In this document: one piece after another, positions 46,509 through 57,328 of the stretch
Layout: each line of letters begins with the position of its first letter
Position numbering within the stretch: position 1 is the first letter of the stretch
NCBI RefSeq assembly: GCF_022605165.1
Contig: NC_063073.1
Location: 1,736,001 to 1,800,000, forward strand
Direction of reading: 5' to 3'
DNA length: 64,000 nucleotides
DNA from: Purpureocillium takamizusanense
Taxonomy: Eukaryota > Ascomycota > Sordariomycetes > Hypocreales > Ophiocordycipitaceae
Position numbers and translations under genes: made by a program
Notes under the pieces: generated by a model
The model's input: the letters and a program-made list of their open reading frames with translations, nothing else
The model's database searches: none
Told to the model about the DNA's origin: nothing

Positions 46509-47374
46509 GGTCGTTTAATCCTTGATGCGTGGGAAGGGGTAGTCGCAATGAAGGGCTGCGCTGAGCGGGCAAGATCCGCGAAATTATGTGCGCAGGGTGG
46601 CGGGTGAGGAAAACGCAATGAAAGGGTAGAGGTTGATCAGTATCAGGGCGTGCTCGGACGAGAGGTTGTGTGTGAGAATGTCATGTCAGGACTGGCAGAC
46701 AGGAGCTTGGACCGCAGTGAATCACCGCCGCTCGTGGCTGAAGAACGTTGACCGTTGGGTGGCGGCTTTTTCCACGCGGCAGACCGACGAATGGTGTTGC
46801 GATGGAATCAGACGAACAGAAGCACGGTTGCGTGTGCGGACCAGGCGTGCATGTCGTTGGAGAGCAGCGAGCGTCGTTCGGGCGAGGGCGCGGCAGCGCG
46901 GTGCCACTGAGTGTCGCGTGCTTCTGCAGGCGCGGTGTGCTGCAGTTGGCGTTGGCGGTCACCGCCGCGGGAGGCTGGATGGAAGGATGGGATGGATGGC
47001 TGGATGCGTGCGTGCGTCGTAGGACTTTGTGTCGCAAGGCTGTCGGCCAACGTCGATTGTCTATTCCGGCGGAGGGGCGATTTCTCTTAAGAGGACGGGA
47101 AGAAGACCAGACACAGATGCAGCTGGGGGTCGGCAGGGCAGGCTGAAGATGTGTTGGACGACCCTGGAAGAGGAAGTAGTAGTTGGTCCGGGGGAGGAGC
47201 TGAAACCAACTGGGCAGGCGTGGCCAGTCGTGTAAGTGGCGTGCAAGGCGGGGCCGACACAGTGGGAAGGAGCAGCAGTAGAGGGAGGAAGTTTCTGGGA
47301 AGCTTTGGCGAAATGGCAGGAGCAGGGGCGGCAGGCAGTCAGGAAGGAGCAAGCGGCCAGGTTGGAAACGGGTT

Positions 47375-48988
47375 TTGCGAGAAGCATCCCTCGTCAACAG
47401 CGGCTGGGGGGAGCCAGGGAGTCTTTTTAAACAGCAGGGAGAGACGTCAAGGGTCGAGTCGAGTCCAACGAACGAACACGACGCACCCACTCCCACCCAC
47501 GGCTCTTGCTTGCCTGCCTGCCTGCCCCCTCAGCTCGGATTGCTTCAATCAGCACGAATCCATGCATCCATCCATTCATTGCCTTCGGACGCCCGTCACC
47601 AGCTTCAAAAGCAAGGAAGCCGCCAGCTCCGCTCCCGAGCGTCGTCGGCGGGCGACGAGATGGGGGGGCCGCCGAGTCGCCGCCCACGCAGCCTCGCTGG
47701 CAACAACAGGCGGCTTCTTTTCGCCCCAGTGGCAGCCGCGAAAACAAGATGCGTCGCACGTCGCATGCCGCGCATGTACAGAAGCACGGAGCAGCGCAGA
47801 CCAGAACAGAGCACAGCAGAGCGCACAACAGAGCAGAAGAAACATGGTGCACACCACCACCACCACCACCACCGGCGCCGCTGCTATGAAAAGCACACAA
47901 GCGTGGTCGGCCGACAAAGACGACGACAGGGGTCAACCGGCCAGGCCGGGCTCTCGGACGCCCAGGCCGCTGGGTACCGTAGCGTCGTGGCATCCGGGAT
48001 GGCTCCCGCGGAGGCGGAGGCGGCGACGCGGGACGCTGTCCATCCCGTTTCTCGCATAGCGGCCTCCACAGCGACAGCACCCCCCTCCCATTCTCCGCTC
48101 TGCCGGCTGTCTCCTCCACTCGACTCCACGCGCAGCACAGCAATCCTGCATTTCTCTCGACTGCTCCGCCCAAATGTCTGGGCGGCCGGCCGAGACAAAC
48201 CTAGTACTAGTAGCAGCTCTCTCGCGGGTCTACCAAATCTGCGAAAATCGCGCCACAATAATGAGGTTCGCAAGGCCGGGCACCAGAGACATGACGGCTG
48301 CTCCATGCCAGCCAGCCTAAGGGCCCTGGACGAAAAGAGCTTCTTCCCTGCGCCTCGGCACCAGCACTTTTGTGTGAAGGGGGAGTGTGGTGGTACAAGG
48401 GCAGCTGAGCTTCCGCAGTCCGACTTGTCCAGACTCGCGGCGCAAAAGGAAAAAGACATATATAGTCGACACATGGCAAACGCAGAGCAGCTTCCTGCGT
48501 GCTTTGGTGTTTTCTCCGCGCCTGATACTTGGTGGCTTGTTTCCGCGGCTCCCCAGATCCTTCATAACACGACACGCTCGTCGGTGGTGGCTTGGTGGTG
48601 CTTGCTTTTTCAGCCGCATCTCGTCCCCCCTCCCCTCCCCTCCCCTCCCGTGGCTAGCGACACGAGGGAGAGGGTTTGCGATGACGAAGTTCACGAGGGA
48701 GAGGCGCCAACATGCCAGGCCCCCGGATCCCAAGCCAATATCTCATCTCTCACATTTCTTTGGACCACCCTGAAGGCTGAGAGCCACCCCTACCTTGAAA
48801 CCCCCCCAATTCCCCCTCCCCGCTCGGCATCTGTCTTGCAGCCCATCATCGGGATTCGAGAAAAGCTGCAGACGGCCGTTCTCATCTGTTATAGGTGGGA
48901 TTGCGAGAACACTTCGATTGTCGGTTTTGGTCCGTGCGAGTGCCCGCGAGAGCCACCCGATTGCGGCGGGCGCTGTTGCGTTTTGTGA
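47375..48988 (+). CDS. Doubtful orphan open frame of 537 codons
   Basis: An uninterrupted frame from ATG 47375 to TGA 48988. It has no recognisable domain. The composition is Arg/Ser/Ala/Pro-rich with a run of His from CAC triplets, and codon use lacks the C-ending bias of the neighbouring genes. Overlapping frames of 302 codons (plus) and 248 codons (minus) are open in the same stretch, which suggests a stop-poor region rather than selection on one frame. By simple expectation at about 60% GC, a 537-codon chance frame would be rare, so I list it at low confidence. It may be leader sequence of a divergent transcript. Confidence 0.13.
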   Translation: MREASLVNSGWGEPGSLFKQQGETSRVESSPTNEHDAPTPTHGSCLPACLPPQLGLLQSARIHASIHSLPSDARHQLQKQGSRQLRSRASSAGDEMGGPPSRRPRSLAGNNRRLLFAPVAAAKTRCVARRMPRMYRSTEQRRPEQSTAERTTEQKKHGAHHHHHHHRRRCYEKHTSVVGRQRRRQGSTGQAGLSDAQAAGYRSVVASGMAPAEAEAATRDAVHPVSRIAASTATAPPSHSPLCRLSPPLDSTRSTAILHFSRLLRPNVWAAGRDKPSTSSSSLAGLPNLRKSRHNNEVRKAGHQRHDGCSMPASLRALDEKSFFPAPRHQHFCVKGECGGTRAAELPQSDLSRLAAQKEKDIYSRHMANAEQLPACFGVFSAPDTWWLVSAAPQILHNTTRSSVVAWWCLLFQPHLVPPPLPSPPVASDTRERVCDDEVHEGEAPTCQAPGSQANISSLTFLWTTLKAESHPYLETPPIPPPRSASVLQPIIGIREKLQTAVLICYRWDCENTSIVGFGPCECPREPPDCGGRCCVL

Positions 48989-50370
48989 GCTTTATTCAGC
49001 CGTCGTCGTGTTTTGATGCCTGGGATCACAAGACGCCTCGTACAGACTGTGAGACATATGGCCTGGGATGCTCGTGGCAGCCCTGACTGAGGCCGATGAG
49101 ATGGCTCGAAATCGACGCATCGACTTTGTGGAGATTTTGATCCGGCGCGGTGCCAGGGGTGACACGACGGCGCTTGTGCAAGATGAGGAGGCGCCGACGC
49201 CAGATGGCCAGCAAGTCAACACACTTTGGCGTGGATGGGCAAACTGAGCGAAGACGACCCAAGAAGCCAAGAGCGGGACGCCGTCGTCTTTGCCCTTTCG
49301 TCCAGGGAGCTGCGGATGGATGACGCCAGTCGTTGCCAGGTGGGGACGCGAGGTCGAAAAGAAGCAAAGCCTCCCTGCGTGCGAGCTGTCATTTCGCTCA
49401 ACTAGGAGACTGACTGACCTCGCGCCGGTTCATCGCCGCTTGGACCGTCACGACGGCCGCAGCTGGGACTGAAGCTATGCGTTTTCCGCACGCTTGACCG
49501 TGGGTCCAGGCAATTGATGGGTGTCTGTCGCCTTGGCTCGCCGGGAACATCCCATCTTCACAGGTGGGGGCGCGAGGTGCTGCAGCGAGGCACGATGCTT
49601 GCCTCCCCGAGCGAGAGTGTGGGAATCATCACGCAACAGTAATAGGCTTGGCAGATGCGACAAAAGGTGCGTGCAATGAACAGCGACCCCAGCGAACGGA
49701 TCTTACAAGGGGAGCTGACTCGGTCGACTCCATCGCGTTCATGTAACAACGGATGATGCACGCGCACGGCCCCCTTGCAGACAGTCCCAACCAGCCGGTG
49801 CTCGATGCATAAACTTTGTGGGCTCCGCGTCGTACAATACTTCCGAACCTCATCCTTCTGCTCTGTATGATCATCACGATTCACGATTCAAAGCAAAGGC
49901 GGGCGCGTAGGACACTGCCTCGTCGTGTTGCTTGGACCTTGCAGGCGAAACAGCGCAATCTGGGCCTGTCTGATTGCTCCTGCGCGGCATCGCCGTCTTG
50001 TCTCATCGTCGAGCGACCGTGGATCCGGCTCCTTGGTTCGTCGAAGCTGCGTCCCTGCCGTGAAAGCTTGGTGTGGCTCGGCCTTCTGGATGACTGGCGG
50101 CCGCCGGAGGCACTCGTCGTGGTGAGGGCGCAGTATTGCTTCTTCCGTCGCGTCGTCCGGCCCTCATTGGCCTCGTCCAGGGTGCCATGCGGGCCCCGCA
50201 CAAACTATCCAGGACCAGGCGGCTTCAGAGGCTGACGCCTGGCAGTGGCACTCATGGCACTCTTCCGTTGCCAACATGAGGAGAGCGGGTGCGGGGCAGC
50301 CCGAGTGGTGGTCGAGGCCTTGTTCACACGCGCTGGACGAGGGCGGGGTTGCTGCTGGCCAGAGAAGAAG

Positions 50371-50448
50371 AAGCACCCGGATGCTCCATCGACAAGGGTC
50401 GGCAAGAGGAAGCACCCAGGTGCTCCATCAACAAGGGTCGGCGAGAGG
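50371..50448. repeat. 39-bp tandem duplication
   Basis: Two adjacent 39-bp copies (50371-50409 and 50410-50448) differing at about five positions, then nine bases of a third copy start (aagcaattg). Each starts aagcaccc and ends with cggcaagagg or cggcgagagg. The length is a multiple of three, but no credible gene contains it. Confidence 0.85.
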
Positions 50449-52975
50449 AAGCAATTGCTGGTCGGCATACTGTCCCTGTCCTTGGTCGCACGATAACGGC
50501 TCCAACGCAGATATGCGTTAGTAACGGAAACCGATGCCTGCTCCCAAAAGTACGCAACTTCAATGACATGCCGTGCTCATCACCGCGCAAAATCGGCCAG
50601 CAGCAACTGCTCAAGACGGCCCGACACAATCAACGGTTGCTCAGATGTCTCTGGCTGACGTGCCTGCCCCAAGGGCCGGCAAAAGAAGGAAATGACCAAC
50701 CAACTTGGAAAGTGGAGCGTTGAAGCAGGCGGGCAGTCCTTGCATCCACGTCAGTACTACAAGGTACTAGGGCTGGAGCAGTTCGCCACCAGCAACAAGT
50801 TCAAGAGCTTCCAATGCATTTCCAGGCAGTCGACCGGCGAACGTCGGACCCTGCAGATCGCTCTCTCGAATGTGTCAATGACACGGCCGTACAGCTGTAC
50901 GTTCAACAAAACGCAGGGACTCCGACACGACCTTTTCGACCGCGACTCAGACCGTCGCCAGGTTTCTCAGGTCTTGCCAAAATATTTCGGACGGGGCGCG
51001 TTGACGTGTTCAACTCGACGCTAGACACTTTTCTGGCCAGTGTCCTCGTAGTAATGGCAACCGGTAGAGTTTGATCATGTTCTGGTACATGTGATCACCT
51101 TTTCTGTCACTGTTCACAGTCATGCGAACTGCACCAGATCTATCACCCCCAGGGATCTCGCATACTAGCCATGCTAAGCCCCAACGAGCTGCGCTGCTGC
51201 TACCACGACGGGGGATGGCATGATGCAAGGGAGCCCAACGCGTTGCTGAGACCCGAGCAGGGCCCTGATGCGGAAAACAGATGGCCATGTTGGGGACAGG
51301 GCAATCTCCCCACCACAGCATCTACCTCCCTGCATCGAGACGCCATTGCCTCTGTCGTCCGCCGACCTTCCAGCACTAGTGCCGATAAGTCTCAAACATG
51401 CTGCCGTCCAGGCCTGGCCGGCCCGTGCCCGAAGTTTAGGGCGGCGAGGCGCCGGCCCTGAGCCTCTGGCCTCGAGGGGGGGTATGAGGACGGCGATTGA
51501 AAGGAGCGATGGTGGAGCAGACGAGCCGATGCAGATTATTTTCGGCAATCGAAGTGAATCCTGCATTGGTTGCATGCATCGAGCCCTGTTAACATATCGA
51601 TCTGATGCCCCGAGGCGAGCAAGGGTCGCATAGACGCACTGAGATTGTTGAATGAATGACCAGTACAGTCTGTAGCTTCACCAGAGACACTGGTTGGTAC
51701 GGTAGTATGGGAGCGAACCATGCCCGACAATGTGCTCACCATCACGCAACAGATGTATCATGTGTCCAGTGTGACGTCTTTACCAGGAGGTGAGAACCCG
51801 TGACAAAGCGGTTGTAGTGGGATAGTAGCGACAGTCGTGATTCACGCTGCTGCCGTGCGTTTCGTATAAGTTTGAATTGCAGTGGCCATCAAATTTAAGG
51901 CAGCAAACCCTGTGCGTCCCCGGCTGAGCTTCTTGACCGAAACGCGTCTACATCTCGTACCCGATGTGCGGCTCGTCATCGTCGTGCGTAGAGAATCGCC
52001 ATCCATGGGCGTCCTCGAGGCAACGCGTCGTCTACACGAAGGCAAAGGCCGCTTAACGTCCAAGTCGACCACCTCCGCAGGGGCTCCACGCCCCGAGCGC
52101 CTGCCTCGGAAACATGTCCGGGCTGGTGACAGTGCGGAAAGAGTTTATCTAGGTACGCCGCGGGCGGTCCAGCGTCGTGGTCGCGGCTCTATGCCGTCGG
52201 CGGAGGGGTCTAGCACGGGCAAGGTGGCCAAAGGGCGTGCCACCAGGCGCGCGGCGTCGCGCGAAGGAAGGGGTCTGCAGGGTGACTTCTGTTGGCGTTG
52301 GCCGTCGATCTCGGAGTAAGTAGGTGACGGGGTCAACGTCGACGTCGCCGCGCGAGAGGGGGAAGACCTGCACTACATGGTACTTGGTAGATGAGGTGGT
52401 TGCGTGCCCTGCGAGGTGGTTCGTTGTAGAAGAAGGAAGTCTCGTTGGAGGCTGTCGGCCACGCATGAGGTTGATGGACGTGTGAGAAGTAGCATGGCTC
52501 CGCTTGCGTGGAGGGGGATGAAGAAGAAGCTGCCGCTGCCGCCGTGGTGACGAGGCGGCCGGTGATGCTTTCTGACGTGCATTGTCGTGAGGATACGCCC
52601 GTCACGGGATATGGCAAGCAGGTGACCAGGAACATCGTGGCTGCCCGCCCGCCCCTGGCCACGAACACCGCGCCCATGCTCATCACCATGGCACTATATA
52701 CAGCCCCGAGGCCAGACCATCCATGCGTTCAATCAGATGCGGCCGGTCTCCCGGGGCACGCACGTACGCTTGCGCGAGGCATTCGGCCCCCCCGGTCGGC
52801 GCCTGTTCGATGTCGACCGGCCGGCCACCACCAACCACCAAGGGGCGTATCTGCAGCGATCACGCCGCAACACAGCCGGCCAGTCGACCGGCCTGTCGTG
52901 CAGCGGCTGCGTCGTTGGAACGAAAAACGGTCCTGCGGGCAATCACGCAGTTGAGCGAGGCATAGCTTCCAAACA

Positions 52976-53003
52976 GGGGGTTGGGGGTTGGGGGTTGGGG
53001 GTT
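52976..53003 (+). repeat. (GGGGGTT)4 tract, G-quadruplex candidate
   Basis: Four exact GGGGGTT units. Four G5 runs separated by TT fit a parallel G-quadruplex. It is not the fungal telomere repeat (TTAGGG). Confidence 0.88.
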
Positions 53004-53202
53004 GTAGTTTCTATGCATTGGCGAGGTCAAAAGATGACAGGGTGAAGGCACCCTTGCTAGAACTATCTGGCTGAATGGGCGGCCGGGCGCTCGCGGGAGC
53101 TACGAAGAGTCCCGGCGGTCGTGATGGGCTCGAGATGCGTGAGTGAGAAGCAACGAGGGCTGCAGGAAGAAAGAGAGATGAGAGATGAGAGATGACATAT
53201 GA

Positions 53203-53310
53203 GAGAGGAACGAGAGATACGATAGATTCGGGAGGAACAAGAGGTTCGCGGGGGACGAGAGGAACGACGGATACGAGAGGTTCAAGGGGAACGGCAGTAA
53301 CAAGAGGCTC
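53203..53310. repeat. Degenerate 9-bp minisatellite, twelve copies
   Basis: Twelve 9-bp blocks in perfect register, consensus gagaggaac or gagaggttc on the plus strand, bounded on the left by three exact agagatg units (53174-53194). The period keeps a minus-strand frame open, encoding Leu/Ser/Pro triplets, which I take as an artefact. Confidence 0.8.
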
Positions 53311-53610
53311 ATAGACTCAATTAGTTAGCAACCGCCCTGCAAGATCAATGGTTCGCAGCCATATGCTGCAGCAGTCAGTTCACTTTCCCTGGCAGTCGGC
53401 TACATGTACTGCGTGGAAAACCCGCCTGTTCAGGGCAGTATCAGGTGTGCCGCCTTCACTCTTCAGTGTTCACCGTACGCTTACCGGCAACAGATGACCC
53501 GCAGGTAGAGCCCATTCTTTCATGTTTCTCTCGGAGATGGTGGCAGTTTCGTGCACGGCGCCTCTCCTTGATTGTCCATCTTGATTACTAGGCGACGCCA
53601 CTCCGAAGTT

Positions 53611-55031
53611 CTACAACTTGGAGTCCGACTCCCTACCGCCTGCCTCCTCACCGTCCACCTCCCCAAACAGCGCCATGAAGGCGCCGTGGACCTCGTCCGT
53701 CAGGTCGCTCGCCTGGAGACTCCGGCCCTTTTTGAGAAACGCCAGCCGCGAACACTCCTGTTTTATTGAGAGGTTTGTTAGCGGCTCCGGCTCGTCCCGT
53801 CAATCATCATCGTCAAGGGCAAGATTTGGGACATTTCCCCTGTAGCATCTTCGCTCCGGAGCGGCGCAAATTAAGAAAAGCAGGCGAGGCAGAGAGGCAA
53901 AGGAAAGGATTGATGGACGCACCCTTGTGACCGCGCTTCCCCCAAAGGCCGCGAGCCCCATCATCTCGTCCGCCGAGAGCGGCTCGTCACCCACGTCCCA
54001 GAGTCGATCCATGTAGGCCTTTCTCCAGGCGAGAAACGTGGCCACCGAGCCCGTGAGCGTGTCGCCCTGCCCACCGCTCCTCTTCTTGCCACCCGTCAAG
54101 TCGTCCGTCAGCGTCGTCTTCCCGTTGGAGATGAAGTCGCTTCCGCCCTTTTGTATGATGGTGACGCCGCCCAACGCCTTTGCCAGGGCCTCGACCTTGC
54201 CCGTCTCACCGGCACCGTCGCCCGGGTCGTCGAGCCCGAGCGACTCCCACAGGCGCTTGAACTCAACCACGTTGGGCGTCAGCACCGCGCCGGCGTACCC
54301 CCTGACGAGGCCCGGGTCCTGCTGCACGAGCTGCAGCGCGTCGGCGTCCAGCACGAGGGGCATCTCCCGCTCGCGGGCCGCCCGGACGACGCGCGCGACG
54401 GTCGCCTGCATGAGGGGATCGCGGCCCAGTCCGGGTCCCACGACGAGGACGTGCAGCCGCGGCAGCATCTCCTCGACGATGCGCGCGGCGACGTGCTCCG
54501 CGTCCGAGTCCGAGCCTTTCTGCTGCTGCTGCTCACTGCTCTTTTCGGAAGAAGACTGCCGCATGAGAGGGTGGACCATGAGGTTGGGCGAGTACGTCTT
54601 GATGACCGCCGCGGCTCCAGGCGTGCAGATAACGTGAGACTGCCGTCCCCGCCCATCGCAATCGTCGTCTCGTCAGCCCGTTGCTCCCGCAGCCCAGCAG
54701 CAGCGGACAGACCTTCCACTTACCATGTCGCAGCCCAGCCTGGCGCTGGCCATGGCCGAAAAGTACGGCGCGCCCGTGTAATCCTCGCTGCCCCCGATGA
54801 CGGCCACGCGTCCTAGCTGTCCTGTGTCGGGCCGTCAGTCTCGTGACTGTCGTGAAGCATGGTGGGAAGAGAGGAGCCACCGGAGGAATGTGACCGACGA
54901 AGCTGCTCTCTCGACCAGAGTCACGGACCCTTGTGAAACTTGTCCAGCATCGGCGGGACCATGCGCTGGACCTTGGCCAGAATGCTCCTTGTCGCTGCAG
55001 ACATGACTGGTACTTTCGAATCTGTCGTCAT
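53611..55031 (-). CDS. ATP-dependent (S)-NAD(P)H-hydrate dehydratase
   Basis: Metabolite-repair enzyme that restores NADH or NADPH from their hydrated forms using ATP (CARKD/YjeF C-terminal family, ribokinase-like fold). Exons: 55031-54929, 54821-54724, 54639-53923 and 53757-53611, giving 354 residues. Splice joins rebuild the family sequence: [38 protein letters not shown], then [20 protein letters not shown] and MVHPLMRQ. Later come [31 protein letters not shown], and the ATP-site motif [12 protein letters not shown] with its Asp. Donors GTCCGT and GTGCGT are less usual but in phase. The start at 55031 ([16 protein letters not shown]) or 55004 (MSAATRS) remains open; a TATATAA box lies on the coding strand near 55264. 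An acidic linker with a Gln run sits at about residue 95. Confidence 0.94.
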
Positions 55032-55685
55032 TGCGAGAAAGAGCGGAGGCGAAGGGACGTGTGCCGATGAGGTAATGTGCCGTGACCGATGTTTTGATTT
55101 CAATCTGGATGATAGTATCAGCATTACACTTTACAAAAAGAAATGGCGAGTCTGCGGCCCGACCGGTTGGGCTCGTACGCAAATGAGCAGGCAGACGGCA
55201 GCCGGCAGTCAAATGTGAGGAGAGCGTGGTCGACATCGCGTGAGGTCTGCCCGTCCACCTTATATACGTATGATGTCACGGACAAAAACAGGGGCATCAA
55301 GGGTGACAAAAAGAGACGTTGTATGTAGGTTTATAGGGCCCAAGTTCCAGAGAGCAAAGAGGGGGCCAACCAAGCCCTCCCCAATTCGTCAATTTATGTC
55401 TCCCCGAGTCCCCTGCAAGAACCCCAAAAAAAATACGTCCCCTGCACGACAAAGAAGCCGACCCGGCCTGATGATAATAAAAAAAAGATAACCACCCTCC
55501 CGAACGAACTGCACCAATTTTGATGTCTTGTGGCCCTCACCAGGCCATCCGAAACGCCGCGATCCCCATTCTGTCCTTGTCTGATCTTCAAAATGCCTCT
55601 GTCACGACGCCGACCGGGAGAGACCCGACCCCATGGGTGCTGTCATCATCCGTCGACCACCCGGTTGAGCAGCCGCCGCAGAACG
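55032..55685. promoter_or_regulatory. Promoter region of the NAD(P)H-hydrate dehydratase gene
   Basis: 654 bp upstream of the dehydratase and downstream of an unknown gene. On the minus strand a TATATAA-like box lies near 55264. A-rich runs (55427-55436, 55480-55490) occur near the 3' end of the neighbouring gene. Confidence 0.5.
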
Positions 55686-56693
55686 TCACGCGGTGGCAGG
55701 ACTGCCGGGCTCTGGGCTGTCGCGAGTCATACCGTAACGCAGGGCCTGCAACCGACGACAGATCCAAGCCAAAGACTCAGGCTCGGGGTTCTTAGTGAGA
55801 TCTGTCGCGAGGGAGGCGATTTCTTCTCCCAAACGACGAAAGTCAGACCGACGCTGCGCCTCGGTGCGCGACGCGTCTTGGGCTCGCCTCGACATGATCA
55901 AGCAGCCAACAACCCTGGCGACAATTATCGGGTCGCGGCATGTAAGTTGAGCTACTGGAGGTGAAGCTCGCATGTTGTTGGCGAAAGATTCAAGCCAAAT
56001 ATGCGTGTCTGCCTCCATGCTTGTCCCGAGACCGCTCAGGCGGCGGATAGCCTGCAGGAACCATACCTCCAGGGGCGGAGAAGACCCCAGACTCGCCGAA
56101 CCGGCAATGCTCATCATCATGGCGGCGACGTCATCCAGGAACGCCTTGTCGTCGTCTCGGGCGGTACGACAACGGTCAAGGGACACGAGGACCTCATCTA
56201 CGGCCCATTCCCGGGTCTGTTCTTTGGCCAGCAAGTTGTCGAGCCGTCGCGCCAAGCGGGAGAAGGAGACGTGGTGCAGTTCAGGACACTGGCGCAACGC
56301 TCGCACAAGATGCGCCATGTCCTCCCGAGACACCATGTCGGTCGGTGATTCGACGTTGGCTGCGGTCATGAGGGCAGATTTATACTCCTCTTGGTGCTCT
56401 GGGGTAAGAGAGCTCCATTCTGCGGGTGTAGGCATGCCAGAATACGCGACTCGGAAGTCTTCAGTCACTTCAAGCCGAAGACCAGGGGGACAACGCAGTA
56501 ATCCAATGTCTTGAAGGTGTTCAAGCGACTCCTCAAGACATTTTCGAATCCCGTAGACGACGTGGGGATGGGGTAATTCGATGAGATTGATTTGTGGTTC
56601 GGGGCCAGGACGGCCCCCTTGCTCAAGATATTGCAACAAATCTGCGAGGATGACGGCCGATTCAGAAGAGCGTCCTGCGGTCGCGGAGGCCAT
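55686..56693 (-). CDS. Unrecognised protein, 335 residues
   Basis: A single open frame with a coherent, mostly helical-looking sequence and no low-complexity bulk. I do not recognise a domain. It begins MASATAGRSSESAVILADLL, has PHPHVVYGIRKCLEESLEHL, REDMAHLVRALRQCPELHHV and EVWFLQAIRRLSGLGTSM, and ends GSPATA. There is no signal peptide or membrane segment. On the coding strand a TATATATAG box lies at about 56852-56844, some 150 bp before the ATG, followed by a pyrimidine tract, which is a good fungal promoter and supports expression. It may be lineage-specific. Confidence 0.65.
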   Translation of the reverse strand: MASATAGRSSESAVILADLLQYLEQGGRPGPEPQINLIELPHPHVVYGIRKCLEESLEHLQDIGLLRCPPGLRLEVTEDFRVAYSGMPTPAEWSSLTPEHQEEYKSALMTAANVESPTDMVSREDMAHLVRALRQCPELHHVSFSRLARRLDNLLAKEQTREWAVDEVLVSLDRCRTARDDDKAFLDDVAAMMMSIAGSASLGSSPPLEVWFLQAIRRLSGLGTSMEADTHIWLESFANNMRASPPVAQLTCRDPIIVARVVGCLIMSRRAQDASRTEAQRRSDFRRLGEEIASLATDLTKNPEPESLAWICRRLQALRYGMTRDSPEPGSPATA

Positions 56694-56843
56694 GTCGAAA
56701 CAGCAGGGATTTCAAGTCGCGGTTTCAGCAGGGATGTCGCAAAGCTCACGTTATAGTGGTAATCAACGGTGAGATAGAATGATGGTGGTTGAAGGTGTTG
56801 CGGTCGCTCGTTCGAAAGGTGGGTGGATGAAGGGAAGAAAAGG

Positions 56844-56852
56844 AGCTATATA
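56844..56852 (-). promoter_or_regulatory. TATA box of the unrecognised 335-residue gene
   Basis: CTATATATAG-type sequence about 150 bp upstream of the start at 56693, followed on the coding strand by a CTCCTTTTCTTCCC tract. Confidence 0.55.
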
Positions 56853-57328
56853 TAGGAGGCCGACCGAGAGAGCGACCTGTGAAAGAGCCGGCCAACTGGC
56901 AGACTGATTCACAGCAGCAGAGATGAAACGCCTCGAGGCACTGTCCACGCCCGAATGGCTTGCGCTGCTGGAGTGTCTGCGGCCACGGACGAATGTATAG
57001 ATCAGACCAGTCAAATGATAGCCTTTAAGCGTGCTCAGGGCCAACTTCGTAGACAGCGAATGCTCCTTCGCAGACACGGTCACGATGTCAACAGGACAAG
57101 ATAGTTTTGATAGAACAAAGGAAATTGAGGGCGTTCATTGAGTTATGAGCTCTATTTTTACATGTGATGGTACGATTGGTGAGTCTCCCAAGTCCCCAAT
57201 GCTCCATCAGGTACACCCCTCGGCTCTCCCTCCGCTTCAAGCGAGATCAACTACAAAATTCGGTATAGACAGCAGCATCCCCAATGGCCCTCTCTCTATG
57301 TCGCTCAAGGTCGCGCGCGATTAAATGC

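Larger units (their letters stand above)
46509..53610. other. Seven-kilobase stretch without a convincing gene
   Basis: The longest gene-poor part of the window. It holds the promoter of the serine-rich gene, CAC triplets (47850-47873), a 39-bp tandem duplication (50371-50448), a (GGGGGTT)4 tract (52976-53003), an AGAGATG triplication (53174-53194) and a 9-bp minisatellite (53203-53310). A 537-codon frame (47375-48988) is listed separately. I recognise no transposase, reverse transcriptase, tRNA or terminal repeats. Confidence 0.6.

Noticed and set aside
52976..53310. Interstitial telomere
   Set aside because: The unit is GGGGGTT, not the TTAGGG expected in these fungi, and it has only four copies.
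46509..53610. Transposon or secondary-metabolite cluster in the long gene-poor region
   Set aside because: No transposase, reverse transcriptase, terminal repeats, PKS/NRPS or tailoring enzyme could be recognised, and no TA-rich RIP-like bias is obvious by eye.
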